Below are positions 45,678 to 54,473 of a DNA stretch of 61,139 nt, in pieces. The notes below the pieces were generated by a model. It made no database searches, had not been told where the DNA came from, and worked only from the letters and a program-made list of their open reading frames with translations. The translations under genes and the position numbers were made by a program. This DNA comes from Nitrospira sp. (GTDB taxonomy: Bacteria > Nitrospirota > Nitrospiria > Nitrospirales > Nitrospiraceae). Position 1 is the first letter of the stretch. Every line of letters begins with the position of its first letter. The stretch is from positions 358,642 to 419,780 of the forward strand of contig SWDO01000004.1 of NCBI GenBank assembly GCA_005116895.1, in the 5' to 3' direction.

Positions 45678-46994
45678 ATGAAGATGGAAGTGACTGAGTT
45701 AGGACCGATGAAACGCGCCTTGAAAATTGAGGTGCCGGCCGATGAGGTGGCGCAACAATTTTCACGAGCCTATTTGGAACTCAACCGTCAGGTTCAGATT
45801 CCAGGGTTTCGACCAGGGAAAGCCCCGGTGGCTATTTTAGAAAAGCGTTATGCCAAAACAATCGAAGAAGATGTCATTCGAAAGCTTGTGCCGGATTTCT
45901 ATGGTCGGGCCATCAAACAGGCCGGGATTAGTCCAGTAGTGGTGGATATTCCCCCTCTGGATCGGGTCAAAATCCAAAAAGACGCCCCATTTACGTTCAC
46001 GGCGACCGTCGAAATCAAACCGACAATCGAACTTCGCGACTATAAGTCCCCCAGTCCCATTTCGCTCCAGGCCGACAAGCGCACGGTTGCAGAGGAACAG
46101 ATAGACCGTGCTCTGGAAGTGTTGCGTGAACAACAGGCTCGGCTGGACGAGGCTCAAGCTGGTACGGTTTTATCCGAAGGGGATTATGCCATCGTCGATC
46201 TCGAAGGATTTCTGGATGGTGTTCCTCTCGAAGGTACAAAGAAGGAAGGCCAGCTCCATAAAGTGGGATCAAAAGCCGCTTTGCTGGGGATTGAAATCGA
46301 CGCTCATCTGATCGGAAGACAGGCAGGGGATATGGTAGAAATTCCTCAGACCTATCCGGTGAGCCATCCGGATCAACGGGTTGCGGGAAAAGCTGTCAGC
46401 TTCCGCCTCGTCATAAAGGGAGTTAAACAGAAAAAGCTCCCTACCCTTGACGATGAGTTCGCCAAGGACTGCGGACCATACGCGTCGCTCCACGAGTTAA
46501 GGGACAAGTTGCGTGGCCAAATGGAAAAGGCGCTCAAGAGGGATATTGAGGAGTCCTACAAAGATACTCTTCTCAAACGCCTTATCGAGACCCATCATTT
46601 TGATCTCCCTGATACACTCGTAGAGCGAGAGCTCAGCACGATTGTGCAGCAGAAATTACAAGCACGACAGCGTGGCAACGTCACCGATTCCCCTCCTGCG
46701 CCAGATGCGGAAGAATTGAAGAAGATTCACGAAGAGCACCGTGAGGACGCAAATCGTCGTGTAAAAGCAGGGCTGATTCTTGAGGCCATCGCGGAGAAAG
46801 AAGGCTTGTCGGTGAGCCAGGACGATTTGAACAATGAAGTGACTCGACTAGCCACGGAGCTCAGGGTACCGATGGCCGATCTCGTGAAAATGATCCAGGC
46901 AGGTGGCCAGGATTCTGTTGAAGAATTACGCGCGAGGATCTTGGCCGATAAGGCGCTGGATGTTGTCTATCGTCAAGCGGTCATTCAAGGATAG
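45678..46994 (+). CDS. tig: Trigger factor
   Basis: A ribosome-associated chaperone and peptidyl-prolyl isomerase of 438 residues from the ATG at 45678 (MKMEVTELGPMKRALKIEVP). The ribosome-binding signature is in QIPGFRPGKAPVAILEKRY. The FKBP-type domain spans about residues 155-240 (EGDYAIVDLEGFLDG), followed by the long C-terminal helical arms. Upstream in-frame starts overlap or abut the tRNA and are disregarded. clpP and clpX follow, the usual tig-clpP-clpX folding and proteolysis set. Confidence 0.96.
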   Translation: MKMEVTELGPMKRALKIEVPADEVAQQFSRAYLELNRQVQIPGFRPGKAPVAILEKRYAKTIEEDVIRKLVPDFYGRAIKQAGISPVVVDIPPLDRVKIQKDAPFTFTATVEIKPTIELRDYKSPSPISLQADKRTVAEEQIDRALEVLREQQARLDEAQAGTVLSEGDYAIVDLEGFLDGVPLEGTKKEGQLHKVGSKAALLGIEIDAHLIGRQAGDMVEIPQTYPVSHPDQRVAGKAVSFRLVIKGVKQKKLPTLDDEFAKDCGPYASLHELRDKLRGQMEKALKRDIEESYKDTLLKRLIETHHFDLPDTLVERELSTIVQQKLQARQRGNVTDSPPAPDAEELKKIHEEHREDANRRVKAGLILEAIAEKEGLSVSQDDLNNEVTRLATELRVPMADLVKMIQAGGQDSVEELRARILADKALDVVYRQAVIQG

Positions 46995-47045
46995 GCATGG
47001 CGGTTGATTTGGGTACGGAGTTGCCCGGGAAAGGAATTGAACAAT

Positions 47046-47672
47046 ATGTTGGTTCCGATCGTAGTCGAACAAACCAATCGAGGCGAACGAGCCTATGACA
47101 TCTACTCACGCCTTCTCAAAGATCGCATCATTTTTCTTGGAGCCCCAATCGATGATGTGTTTGCCAACTTGGTGATTGCGCAGCTGCTCTTTCTTGAAGC
47201 GGAAGATCCCGAAAAAGATATTAATCTCTACGTCAACTCGCCGGGAGGCAGTGTGACAGCCGGATTGGGCATCTATGATACCATGCAATATGTGAAGCCC
47301 CCGATCAACACCATCTGCCTCGGTCAGGCTGCCAGTATGGGTGCGCTCCTATTGACTGCCGGAACAAAAGGCAAGCGGTTTTCCCTGCCCAATGCTCGGG
47401 TGATGATCCACCAACCGTTGGGTGGGTTCCAAGGACAAGCGACGGAAATAGACATCCATGCCAGGGAAATTCTCAAGATTCGTGAACGCCTGAATGAAAT
47501 CATGGCTAAACACACTGGCCAGTCGATTGAGAAGATTGCGCATGACACGGAACGGGACTATTTCATGTCCGGCGAAGAAGCGAAGCGGTACGGCCTCATA
47601 GACGAGGTCATCACACGACCACCCAAACTTATGAAAGCCGTAGAATCCGGCGACGGGATCAAAGGTAAGTAA
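47046..47672 (+). CDS. clpP: ATP-dependent Clp protease proteolytic subunit
   Basis: A 208-residue serine protease. The catalytic serine is in [11 protein letters not shown], the histidine in [10 protein letters not shown], and the aspartate in [12 protein letters not shown]. The start at 47046 ([32 protein letters not shown] begins the family alignment after a short propeptide) is preferred to an upstream in-frame alternative. It forms the tetradecameric chamber fed by ClpX, encoded 13 bp downstream. Confidence 0.97.
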   Translation: MLVPIVVEQTNRGERAYDIYSRLLKDRIIFLGAPIDDVFANLVIAQLLFLEAEDPEKDINLYVNSPGGSVTAGLGIYDTMQYVKPPINTICLGQAASMGALLLTAGTKGKRFSLPNARVMIHQPLGGFQGQATEIDIHAREILKIRERLNEIMAKHTGQSIEKIAHDTERDYFMSGEEAKRYGLIDEVITRPPKLMKAVESGDGIKGK

Positions 47673-47685
47673 CGCAGGAGGGTGC

Positions 47686-48942
47686 ATGGCCAAGCAGGAA
47701 AAGATGGATCGACACTTGCGCTGTTCTTTCTGTGGGAAAAGCCGTGATGAGGTGAGAAAACTCATCGCCGGACCAACGGTGTATATCTGTGATGAGTGCG
47801 TCAATCTTTGCAATGACATCATTGCGGAGGACTGGGAAGAAGCCAAAGAAGAAATTTCGTCCAAACTCAAGAAGCCAGCGGAGATCAAGCATCACCTTGA
47901 TCAATATGTCATCGGGCAGGAGCGGGCTAAACGCATTTTGTCTGTGGCCGTTCACAATCATTACAAGCGCATCTCCTCAAAGGAAAAAGAGGTTGACGAT
48001 ATCGAGCTCCAAAAGGGCAATATCCTCATGGTGGGTCCGACCGGCACGGGGAAGACTCTCTTGGCCCAGACCTTGGCCAAATATCTTGACGTTCCATTTA
48101 CTCTTGCTGATGCTACGACGCTGACCGAAGCCGGCTACGTCGGTGAGGACGTTGAAAACATCATTCTGAAACTCCTGCAAGCTGCGGATTACGATGTGGA
48201 ACGGGCTGAGCGCGGAATTGTGTACATCGATGAAATCGATAAGATCAGTCGGAAGAGCGATAGCCCGTCTATTACGCGTGATGTGTCTGGCGAGGGTGTT
48301 CAACAAGCCCTACTGAAATTGATCGAAGGCACGGTCGCGAATGTCCCACCGCAGGGAGGAAGAAAGCATCCGCATCAGGAGTTTATTCAGGTTAATACCA
48401 GTAACATTTTGTTTATCTGTGGTGGAGCGTTTGTCGGTTTAGAACAGATCATCGAACAGCGTCTGAATCGAAAATCCATGGGATTTGGAGCTGAAATCCG
48501 CGGGAAAAGCGACATTCGTTTGGGGGATCTGCTGTCTAAGGTACAGCCAGAGGATTTTCTGAAGTACGGTCTGATACCGGAATTCGTGGGACGATTGCCT
48601 GTCGTGGCCACGTTAGAGGAGTTGGACGAGCGAGCCTTGATCCGTATCCTGACTGAACCGCGCAATGCGTTGACCAAGCAGTACGAGAAGCTGTTATCAT
48701 TCGAAAAGGTCAAGCTCAGATTCACCGAAGCGGCGTTGGGGGCTCTAGCGCGTAAAGCCTATGCACAGAAGACTGGGGCCAGAGGTCTTCGGGCGATCCT
48801 GGAAGAAGTGATGCTCGACATCATGTATGATGCCCCCTCGCAGAAACAAATCGTAGAGGTGGTGATTACGGAAGATGCAATCTTGGGCAAAAACCCACCA
48901 ATGCGGATATTTGAACAGGAAAAAGACGCTAAGACCGCATAA
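47686..48942 (+). CDS. clpX: ATP-dependent Clp protease ATP-binding subunit ClpX
   Basis: A 418-residue unfoldase. The N-terminal zinc-binding domain has four cysteines (CSFCGKS and CDECV). Walker A is GPTGTGKT, Walker [10 protein letters not shown], and the [23 protein letters not shown] pore-proximal region and C-terminal sensor 2 [11 protein letters not shown] are all regular. The start ATG follows CAGGAGGGTGC. A GC-poor hairpin at 48992-49017 follows the gene. Confidence 0.97.
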   Translation: MAKQEKMDRHLRCSFCGKSRDEVRKLIAGPTVYICDECVNLCNDIIAEDWEEAKEEISSKLKKPAEIKHHLDQYVIGQERAKRILSVAVHNHYKRISSKEKEVDDIELQKGNILMVGPTGTGKTLLAQTLAKYLDVPFTLADATTLTEAGYVGEDVENIILKLLQAADYDVERAERGIVYIDEIDKISRKSDSPSITRDVSGEGVQQALLKLIEGTVANVPPQGGRKHPHQEFIQVNTSNILFICGGAFVGLEQIIEQRLNRKSMGFGAEIRGKSDIRLGDLLSKVQPEDFLKYGLIPEFVGRLPVVATLEELDERALIRILTEPRNALTKQYEKLLSFEKVKLRFTEAALGALARKAYAQKTGARGLRAILEEVMLDIMYDAPSQKQIVEVVITEDAILGKNPPMRIFEQEKDAKTA

Positions 48943-48991
48943 AAACTGGAAGATTTCTACTCTTGATTGATAGGTCTAGCTAATCATTCGT

Positions 48992-49017
48992 AGGGGGGAA
49001 AATTTATATTCCCCCCT
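48992..49017 (+). terminator. Hairpin after clpX
   Basis: Stem AGGGGGGAA (48992-49000) / TTCCCCCCT (49009-49017) with an eight-base A/T loop. There is no clear T-run afterwards, so it may stabilise the transcript end rather than terminate by itself. Confidence 0.5.
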
Positions 49018-49122
49018 CTGGCCGTTAGCTCCTTCCCTCGCTTCTCCTAACCCACTCATTTTCCTCGACAATCAGAAACGCCGCGCTATACTTGCCTCGT
49101 ACGTGTTTCGGATGGAGGGGCT

Positions 49123-49650
49123 GTGAAATACCCTGTTTCTTTGAGTCTTCGTCATAAAGGCAAAGCCATTGAACTTGACGCGGCCCGTGAAATGGTTGTC
49201 TTGTTGGGTGTTAAGGGGGAGGCAATTGGCTCCCTACCCTGGGACTTCGTCATTGATCAAATACTCGCCTACCGCAAGGTGGATGTTGTGGGTGCTCAAA
49301 AGGAAGTCCGGTCAGAGCCTCGGATTTCGCTCGCGTTTCGGGTGCGCTACAACAGCCCAGAAGGACCACGATGTGAGAGTCGCGCAGGTGGTATTGGCGG
49401 TGGAGGATTATTTATCGAAAGCCAGACTCCTCTTCCTGTAGGAACCAGACTGGCGATGGAGTTCTCGTTTTCAGAGAAATCCGAAGAATGGATGCCGGCA
49501 AAAGGAACCGTCGCCTGGGTTTGTCCAAAAGCTGATCAATATACTTTTAGCCCTGGAATGGGGATCCGGTTCACGGAAATAGCGGAGTGTATACGCGAAA
49601 AAATCCATGAGCTGGTGAAATCAGCTCAGAACATGGGGCACGCAGCATAA
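49123..49650 (+). CDS. PilZ-like protein, first of a tandem pair
   Basis: A 175-residue protein starting at GTG. The N-terminal ~60 residues form a small domain of unknown type ending PWDFVIDQILAY. The rest is a PilZ domain of the TIGR02266 style (EPRISLAFRVRY, AGGIGGGGLFIES, GTVAWVCPKADQ, GMGIRFTEI). The canonical RxxxR and (D/N)xSxxG motifs are not intact, so cyclic di-GMP binding is doubtful. A paralogue with the same two-part layout follows 37 bp downstream. Confidence 0.7.
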   Translation: MKYPVSLSLRHKGKAIELDAAREMVVLLGVKGEAIGSLPWDFVIDQILAYRKVDVVGAQKEVRSEPRISLAFRVRYNSPEGPRCESRAGGIGGGGLFIESQTPLPVGTRLAMEFSFSEKSEEWMPAKGTVAWVCPKADQYTFSPGMGIRFTEIAECIREKIHELVKSAQNMGHAA

Positions 49651-49687
49651 TTCCGCTCCTTGCTTACGCCACCCGGAAAAGAGATGT

Positions 49688-50206
49688 ATGACGTTTCCTG
49701 TCGTTTCCACTATGGGGCATCTAGGGAAGTCTCTCATTATTGATTCTGGGCGAGAGACGATCAACGTACACGACACCTCTGGTCAGTTATTGGGTAGCAT
49801 GTCATGGGGTGCAATCATCGAGCACGTGGTTGTCAGTGGTGAAGATGGCCGGTTTGCCCATTGTCGCGCGCAGCCCCGTGCGCCTCTCGCCCTGAAGGTC
49901 CGGTGTACGACGCCAGAAGGAAAGCAGTTCGATAGTCTCACCGGGGGAATCGGCGGCGGCGGGCTCTTTATCGAGAGTGGTGCCCCCCTCAGTCCGGGCA
50001 CCGAGTTGACGGTCGAATTTGCGCTGCCAGATCGGCCATGGAACAAGCTGAAGGCGAAGGCGAAGGTTGCCTGGGTCCGCAACAAGCCGGAGCGATACCT
50101 TCTATTTCCAGGCATGGGCATCCAGTTTGTGGAGTTGGAGAAGACGGTACAAGAGGAATTGGTTGGACTGGTTGAGGCCCTGAATCGAAGTCGAAATCCC
50201 TCCTGA
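49688..50206 (+). CDS. PilZ-like protein, second of a tandem pair
   Basis: A 172-residue paralogue of the preceding gene, aligned along its whole length (TGGIGGGGLFIES, KVAWVRNKPERY, FPGMGIQFVEL). The RxxxR arginines are replaced (AQPRAPLALKVRC). The N-terminal domain begins FPVVSTMGHLGKSLIIDSGRE. The two genes probably arose by duplication and are cotranscribed. The role is unknown; a regulatory effector or a structural adaptor would both fit. Confidence 0.7.
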   Translation: MTFPVVSTMGHLGKSLIIDSGRETINVHDTSGQLLGSMSWGAIIEHVVVSGEDGRFAHCRAQPRAPLALKVRCTTPEGKQFDSLTGGIGGGGLFIESGAPLSPGTELTVEFALPDRPWNKLKAKAKVAWVRNKPERYLLFPGMGIQFVELEKTVQEELVGLVEALNRSRNPS

Positions 50207-50262
50207 GTAACAAGTAAGATTTTCCGAATCAGCATGTAATGTCCAGACTATCGTTCTGCCGG

Positions 50263-50388
50263 TCAACGGCTGCGATTTTTCCGATATGGATCTTCTACCC
50301 CCAAGCCCGTAGGCACCTCTCGCCAGAACAAAGAAATTAACTGTCTCATCTCATCGCTGATCCAGTAGATGTAGCACTCGCTGACCAA
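50263..50388 (-). CDS. Possible 41-residue small protein downstream of the TatA-like gene
   Basis: A minus-strand frame starting at TTG, with GCGAGGG just before it. It reads like protein (ECYIYWISDEMRQLISLFWR, then a charged end DPYRKNRSR). It follows the TatA-like gene after 60 bp on the same strand. No family is recognised. An internal ATG would give 28 residues. It may equally be a gene remnant. Confidence 0.3.
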   Translation of the reverse strand: MVSECYIYWISDEMRQLISLFWREVPTGLGVEDPYRKNRSR

Positions 50389-50448
50389 CCCTCGCTTTCT
50401 CTAAAACATCGATGGCGCATTAACTGTTCGACTGAGCCTGTTCAAGGG

Positions 50449-51219
50449 TCACGCAGATTTGTGGGGATCTTCTTGCGGCGGTAATTCTTTAGCGGCATCC
50501 ATAGATTGCTGGATTTCTTTTTTAGCCGCATCCAGTTCGGCATGAATCGTACTCATTTGAGGGTCGACGCTATTGCGGACATCGGTCACAGCTTGCCGGA
50601 ACGTTCGCACGACCTCTCCGAGTCCTTCACCAAGATGCTGCAAGTCATCCGACGATACTGCCGCTGCTGATTGTGTAGCTTTGAGCGCTGCCTGTTGCGC
50701 CTGTACGCGGGCCACCGCATCTTTATTCACAATGGCGGAAGGACGTTTGGCAGTCGGTGTTGCCTGAGAACCAGCCGGCAACGGTGGATACGACGCGTGA
50801 GCTCTTGGAGGGGGAGCCGCAGCCCGTTCCTCCATTGAGAGCACGGGGCTGGCGGCAGGCGCCGATGGTCGAGGGGTTTGAAGGCTGGTGTTGTAGAGCA
50901 ATGAAGCCGTGGTGCCGGGTGTCAGTTCAGGACCAGGGACATAGGGAGCAAGTGGTCGAGTCGTGGTCGGTGAGGATCTTGTGGCCGGTGGTGGAACTGT
51001 TGCTGCGATACTTGTCGGAGTCTGAATTGTCTGTGATTGCCCGGTTTCTTGTTGGGCCGGGTCTGAAGCAGGTTGAGGCACGTCGGTGACTTCTTTCCGA
51101 AAGCCTTTCAACGCCTTGCCGACTCCCTCGCCGATCTGTGGCAGACGGCCTGCTCCAAAAATGATGAGTACGATAACAAGAATGAGAATGAGTTCAGAGA
51201 AACCCATTGTGCCGAACAT
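50449..51219 (-). CDS. tatA: TatA/TatB-like twin-arginine translocase protein with a long tail
   Basis: The first ~45 residues are a typical Tat[26 protein letters not shown] helix, then the amphipathic [20 protein letters not shown] proline/alanine/serine-rich linker of about 140 residues follows. Near residues 200-220 a second amphipathic segment appears ([19 protein letters not shown]), strikingly like the first, and then a charged helix ([18 protein letters not shown]). At 256 residues it is far longer than TatA (60-90) and longer than most TatB. No tatC is nearby. Confidence 0.85.
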   Translation of the reverse strand: MFGTMGFSELILILVIVLIIFGAGRLPQIGEGVGKALKGFRKEVTDVPQPASDPAQQETGQSQTIQTPTSIAATVPPPATRSSPTTTRPLAPYVPGPELTPGTTASLLYNTSLQTPRPSAPAASPVLSMEERAAAPPPRAHASYPPLPAGSQATPTAKRPSAIVNKDAVARVQAQQAALKATQSAAAVSSDDLQHLGEGLGEVVRTFRQAVTDVRNSVDPQMSTIHAELDAAKKEIQQSMDAAKELPPQEDPHKSA

Positions 51220-51329
51220 GCACGGCCTCGCATGTGATCCGGAGAGTGCCCTTGTGGGATGACTGAATCTAGCCGCCCCTCGGACATGGTGTCAAGAAAG
51301 GGTCGAAGCAGAATGCTCAGACGGAAATG

Positions 51330-52532
51330 TCAGAGCAAAGACACAATTTCGGTTTGAAGTGGTAACCCATGCACCACGGCTTCGCGATCCGATATATAGA
51401 CGTCAAGCTCACTCCTGATCCCAAACTCTCCCGGCAGGTAGATGCCCGGCTCGATAGAAAAGCAGGTTCTCGGCAGAAGCCGACGACTATCTTGAGTTTC
51501 CAGGTTGTCGATATTGGCTCCATTACCATGGACTTCTTCCCCGATCGAGTGGCCGGTTCGATGAATGAAGAAGTCGCCGTAGCCTGCCGCTCGAATCGGA
51601 TTACGGCAGGCGTCATCAACCTCCCATCCGCAAGGAAATCGGCCGGTAGCTACCTGATGTTGAACAAACGACAGTGCCGCATCACGTCCGCGTCGAACAT
51701 GCTCAAAGATCATGCGCTGTTTTGCTGGTGCTTCTGTGCCGGTATAGCCTGTCCAGGTGATATCTCCATAGACCGATCCCGGGGTCGTTTGTTTCGCCCA
51801 GAGGTCGATCAGAACTAAATTGTCTCGAGTGATGAGTGAGGGGCTTGACTCAGTCGGCCCATAGTGAGGATCGGCGCTGTGGCCATCAACAGCTGCAATT
51901 GGAGCGCTGGATGAGGTCATGCCCGCATCGCGAATACGTGAGAGAATGAACTGCTGCAGATCATATTCGGATAACCGACGTTCATTGGTGACACAAGACG
52001 CCACGTGGGCGAAGGCCTCATCGACGATGTTTCTGAGTGCCGTCACGGCGTACCGATGGGATTCCAGTTGCGCATCCGTCCAGACTGCCTCGAATTGTTG
52101 GACGAGATCGGCTGATGTGACCACCTCAAGCCCAAAACTTCTGATCAACTCGACGGTGCCGGCGTCCACTCTGGACAGATACGGAACGGCGTTGAATGGT
52201 GAATACTGCATGGCGATTCGCCGTCGACCTCGCAACAGCGAGGCCAAGAGCAAACGTTGCTGTTCCCATGACACGTACTGCTGGACCTGACCGGGTAGCT
52301 CATCCAGCACATATGGTTCAATCCTGTGAAGGAGTTTAACCGGTTCCCCAGACGAGGGGATCCAATAGTACCAGCGCCTAGTAACATGCTGGGTTGGATC
52401 AAGGAGCAAGACCCGATAGGCTAATGGGTCGCTGCCGCGAAAGTCGTAGAAAAGCCATCCATCAACGGAGCCCATGTCTCCGAGTGCGTCTTGGATTGCA
52501 GCAATCCGCGTTTGGTGGGCAATGTCGCTCAT
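51330..52532 (-). CDS. M24-family metallopeptidase (Xaa-Pro aminopeptidase-like)
   Basis: A 400-residue protein of pita-bread fold. The N-terminal creatinase-like domain (about 1-150) precedes the peptidase domain. Metal ligands are probably the aspartates of LVLIDLWAKQ and SVYGDITWTGY, the histidine of HRTGHSIGEEVHG, and the glutamates of SIEPGIYLPGEFGIRSELDV. It would remove N-terminal residues next to proline, but the substrate is not certain. The gene stands alone and is divergent from the next hypothetical gene. Confidence 0.85.
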   Translation of the reverse strand: MSDIAHQTRIAAIQDALGDMGSVDGWLFYDFRGSDPLAYRVLLLDPTQHVTRRWYYWIPSSGEPVKLLHRIEPYVLDELPGQVQQYVSWEQQRLLLASLLRGRRRIAMQYSPFNAVPYLSRVDAGTVELIRSFGLEVVTSADLVQQFEAVWTDAQLESHRYAVTALRNIVDEAFAHVASCVTNERRLSEYDLQQFILSRIRDAGMTSSSAPIAAVDGHSADPHYGPTESSPSLITRDNLVLIDLWAKQTTPGSVYGDITWTGYTGTEAPAKQRMIFEHVRRGRDAALSFVQHQVATGRFPCGWEVDDACRNPIRAAGYGDFFIHRTGHSIGEEVHGNGANIDNLETQDSRRLLPRTCFSIEPGIYLPGEFGIRSELDVYISDREAVVHGLPLQTEIVSLL

Positions 52533-52613
52533 AGGTTTCCATCTTAGCCTCGGGGTACAGGTGCGTCAATCGAGCCCCGGGTCTTTATGTGAATCATGGT
52601 ATAATGACGTCCC

Positions 52614-53084
52614 ATGGTTTCAGAATCACATCGAGACGTTCCGTCTTATCGAGTCACGCTCTTCTTCGGGCCTGAACCAGTCGAGGGGCGCCCGGATGTG
52701 CTGGCCTGTGTGTTCAACGTGAAAAAGCGGAGTTGGAAAGCGGGTATCCAGGTCTCTGTTGAAATTGGCACCGACCAGCTCTTGGTTCTTCGACAGAAGA
52801 TGCGCCTTGCTGATCGATTGGCGAAGAGTGTGATGGCACTCGATCCCCACGAGCGTCTTCACTATCAAGAACGTATGGCGGATTGCTTTGCACAAGCTAT
52901 TTGTTGGTGTAAGCTGGATCTCAGACTGCATGCGGGTGTGGCCCAAGACAATCAGCGAATCCAAGCTGAGGAGTTGACGACCGAGTTGGATCGCGAAGCC
53001 TGCAATCGTATGGACTATGTTCTCACCTATATCGTGGGAGAGTTGGATCTGGATTCTGATCGTTCGGTGTCATCCTCCTGTTAA
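52614..53084 (+). CDS. Hypothetical protein
   Basis: A 156-residue soluble protein without signal peptide. It opens with beta-like sequence (YRVTLFFGPEPVEGRPDVLACVFNVKK) and is helical from residue 55 (LRQKMRLADRLAKSVMALDPHERLHYQERMADCFAQAICWCKLDL). Five or six cysteines lie in the C-terminal half. I recognise no family. The codon pattern looks genuine. Confidence 0.55.
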   Translation: MVSESHRDVPSYRVTLFFGPEPVEGRPDVLACVFNVKKRSWKAGIQVSVEIGTDQLLVLRQKMRLADRLAKSVMALDPHERLHYQERMADCFAQAICWCKLDLRLHAGVAQDNQRIQAEELTTELDREACNRMDYVLTYIVGELDLDSDRSVSSSC

Positions 53085-53205
53085 GGTCGAGATCCCCTCG
53101 GGAGTTGCATTCAGCGGAGAATTTGTTATAACGCATGCCAGGACTCGTGTATGATTGTTCATGCATCCCATTGTTGTGGATGTGAAAAGGAAGGAGGCGC
53201 TTCAC

Positions 53206-53586
53206 GTGAGACTCCCAATCGTGGTTCTCATTCTTGTCATCACCTACTGTTCGATGCTTGTCGCTCCGGCTTGGAGTCAGTCGTCGTCCGCTGACTCACA
53301 GCAAGGGACGGCTTCCGGGGCCGGCATGGGAGCTGCTTCAGCTGCCGCCACGATCTTGTATTTTCCGTTTAAAGCAGCATTTGCTGTTGGAGGTGGAATC
53401 GTCGGTGGTCTCGCCTATGTGTTTTCGGGATTCAGTGAGCCAACGGCGAAAAGTATCTGGGTCCCCAGCGTGTACGGGACCTACCTGATTACTCCAGAGC
53501 ATCTCAGCGGCGATCGTCCGGTACGTTTTCTCGGTGTTGGTGCCGAAAACGAAGGAACCTCCGTCGTGCCTGCTCCGACGAACTAA
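53206..53586 (+). CDS. Small secreted protein with hydrophobic core
   Basis: The frame opens at 53155, but AAGGAGG eight bases before the GTG at 53206 decides the start and gives 126 residues. A signal peptide (IVVLILVITYCSMLVAPAWSQ) is followed by a glycine/alanine-rich hydrophobic segment (FPFKAAFAVGGGIVGGLAYVF). The ending YLITPEHLSGDRPVRFLGVG resembles the mature part of the lipoprotein at 39.9 kb (DHPLRWLGF). Function unknown. Confidence 0.65.
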   Translation: MRLPIVVLILVITYCSMLVAPAWSQSSSADSQQGTASGAGMGAASAAATILYFPFKAAFAVGGGIVGGLAYVFSGFSEPTAKSIWVPSVYGTYLITPEHLSGDRPVRFLGVGAENEGTSVVPAPTN

Positions 53587-53600
53587 CCTGCGCATTGAGT

Positions 53601-54341
53601 ATGAAGCCTGTAATTGGCGTGACCCCAGACTTTAATGCCGGTGACAGGAAGGACATGGGCGGTCACGAGCCAACCTATTTTTTGCGGGCTCGCTACATTC
53701 GGGCTGTTGAAGAACTCGGTGGTATTCCTCTGATCCTTCCTCTCGTAGCGGAACCGTCTGCCCGGCGACGGCTTCTTGATCGTGTCGATGGGTTGCTCCT
53801 CACCGGCAGTGGGCCTGACCTTCCGCCGAGTCTCTATGGAGAGCGGCAGCGCTACAAGTTTCCACTGGTGAGCGAGCGCCGTGCCAATTTTGAGCTGGAG
53901 TTAGTTCTTCAGGCCAAGAAGCGGGATCTTCCTCTCCTAGGAATCTGTGGAGGGATGCAGACGGTGAATGTCGCCTGTGGAGGGAGCCTGTATCAGGACA
54001 TTCCTGCACAAGTCCCTAGTGCGTTGGATCACCGTCAAAAAGCGAAGGCGATCCATGTCGCTCACCCAGTGACCGTGACACCTAAGAGCCTCTTGAACAA
54101 GGTGGTCGGAAAGAGAATCTTCATGGTGAATAGTTCCCATCACCAATCGGTCAAGACAGTCGCTCCGTCGCTCTGCGCAAGTGCTATGGCACCCGATGGG
54201 ATCATCGAAGCGATCGAATCTCCCGCACATCGATTTCTCCTCGCCATCCAATGGCACCCCGAGTTCTTGTTCGAGCGGCATGTGGTCCATCGGCGGCTGT
54301 TTGAAGCCCTGCTCCGTGCGGCCCACCGGACGCGTGCATGA
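53601..54341 (+). CDS. Class I glutamine amidotransferase-like peptidase (C26 family)
   Basis: About 246 residues from the ATG at 53601. The catalytic triad is in LLGICGGMQTVN (Cys), and IQWHPEF (His and Glu). The family includes gamma-glutamyl-GABA hydrolase PuuD and related peptidases that cleave gamma-glutamyl bonds. An amino-acid permease gene follows 130 bp downstream, which fits use of gamma-glutamyl or amino compounds, but the substrate is not deduced. Confidence 0.85.
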   Translation: MKPVIGVTPDFNAGDRKDMGGHEPTYFLRARYIRAVEELGGIPLILPLVAEPSARRRLLDRVDGLLLTGSGPDLPPSLYGERQRYKFPLVSERRANFELELVLQAKKRDLPLLGICGGMQTVNVACGGSLYQDIPAQVPSALDHRQKAKAIHVAHPVTVTPKSLLNKVVGKRIFMVNSSHHQSVKTVAPSLCASAMAPDGIIEAIESPAHRFLLAIQWHPEFLFERHVVHRRLFEALLRAAHRTRA

Positions 54342-54473
54342 TCTCTCCGGACCGCCCCAGCACGCACTGCCAACTCGTTCCGTGGTCTCTGGCCACACGT
54401 TGATCTTCAGATGGAGCCGTAGCGTCGTGACCCCATCACAGCGAATTCTGGCACGTTGAGCTTGGGAGGGACC

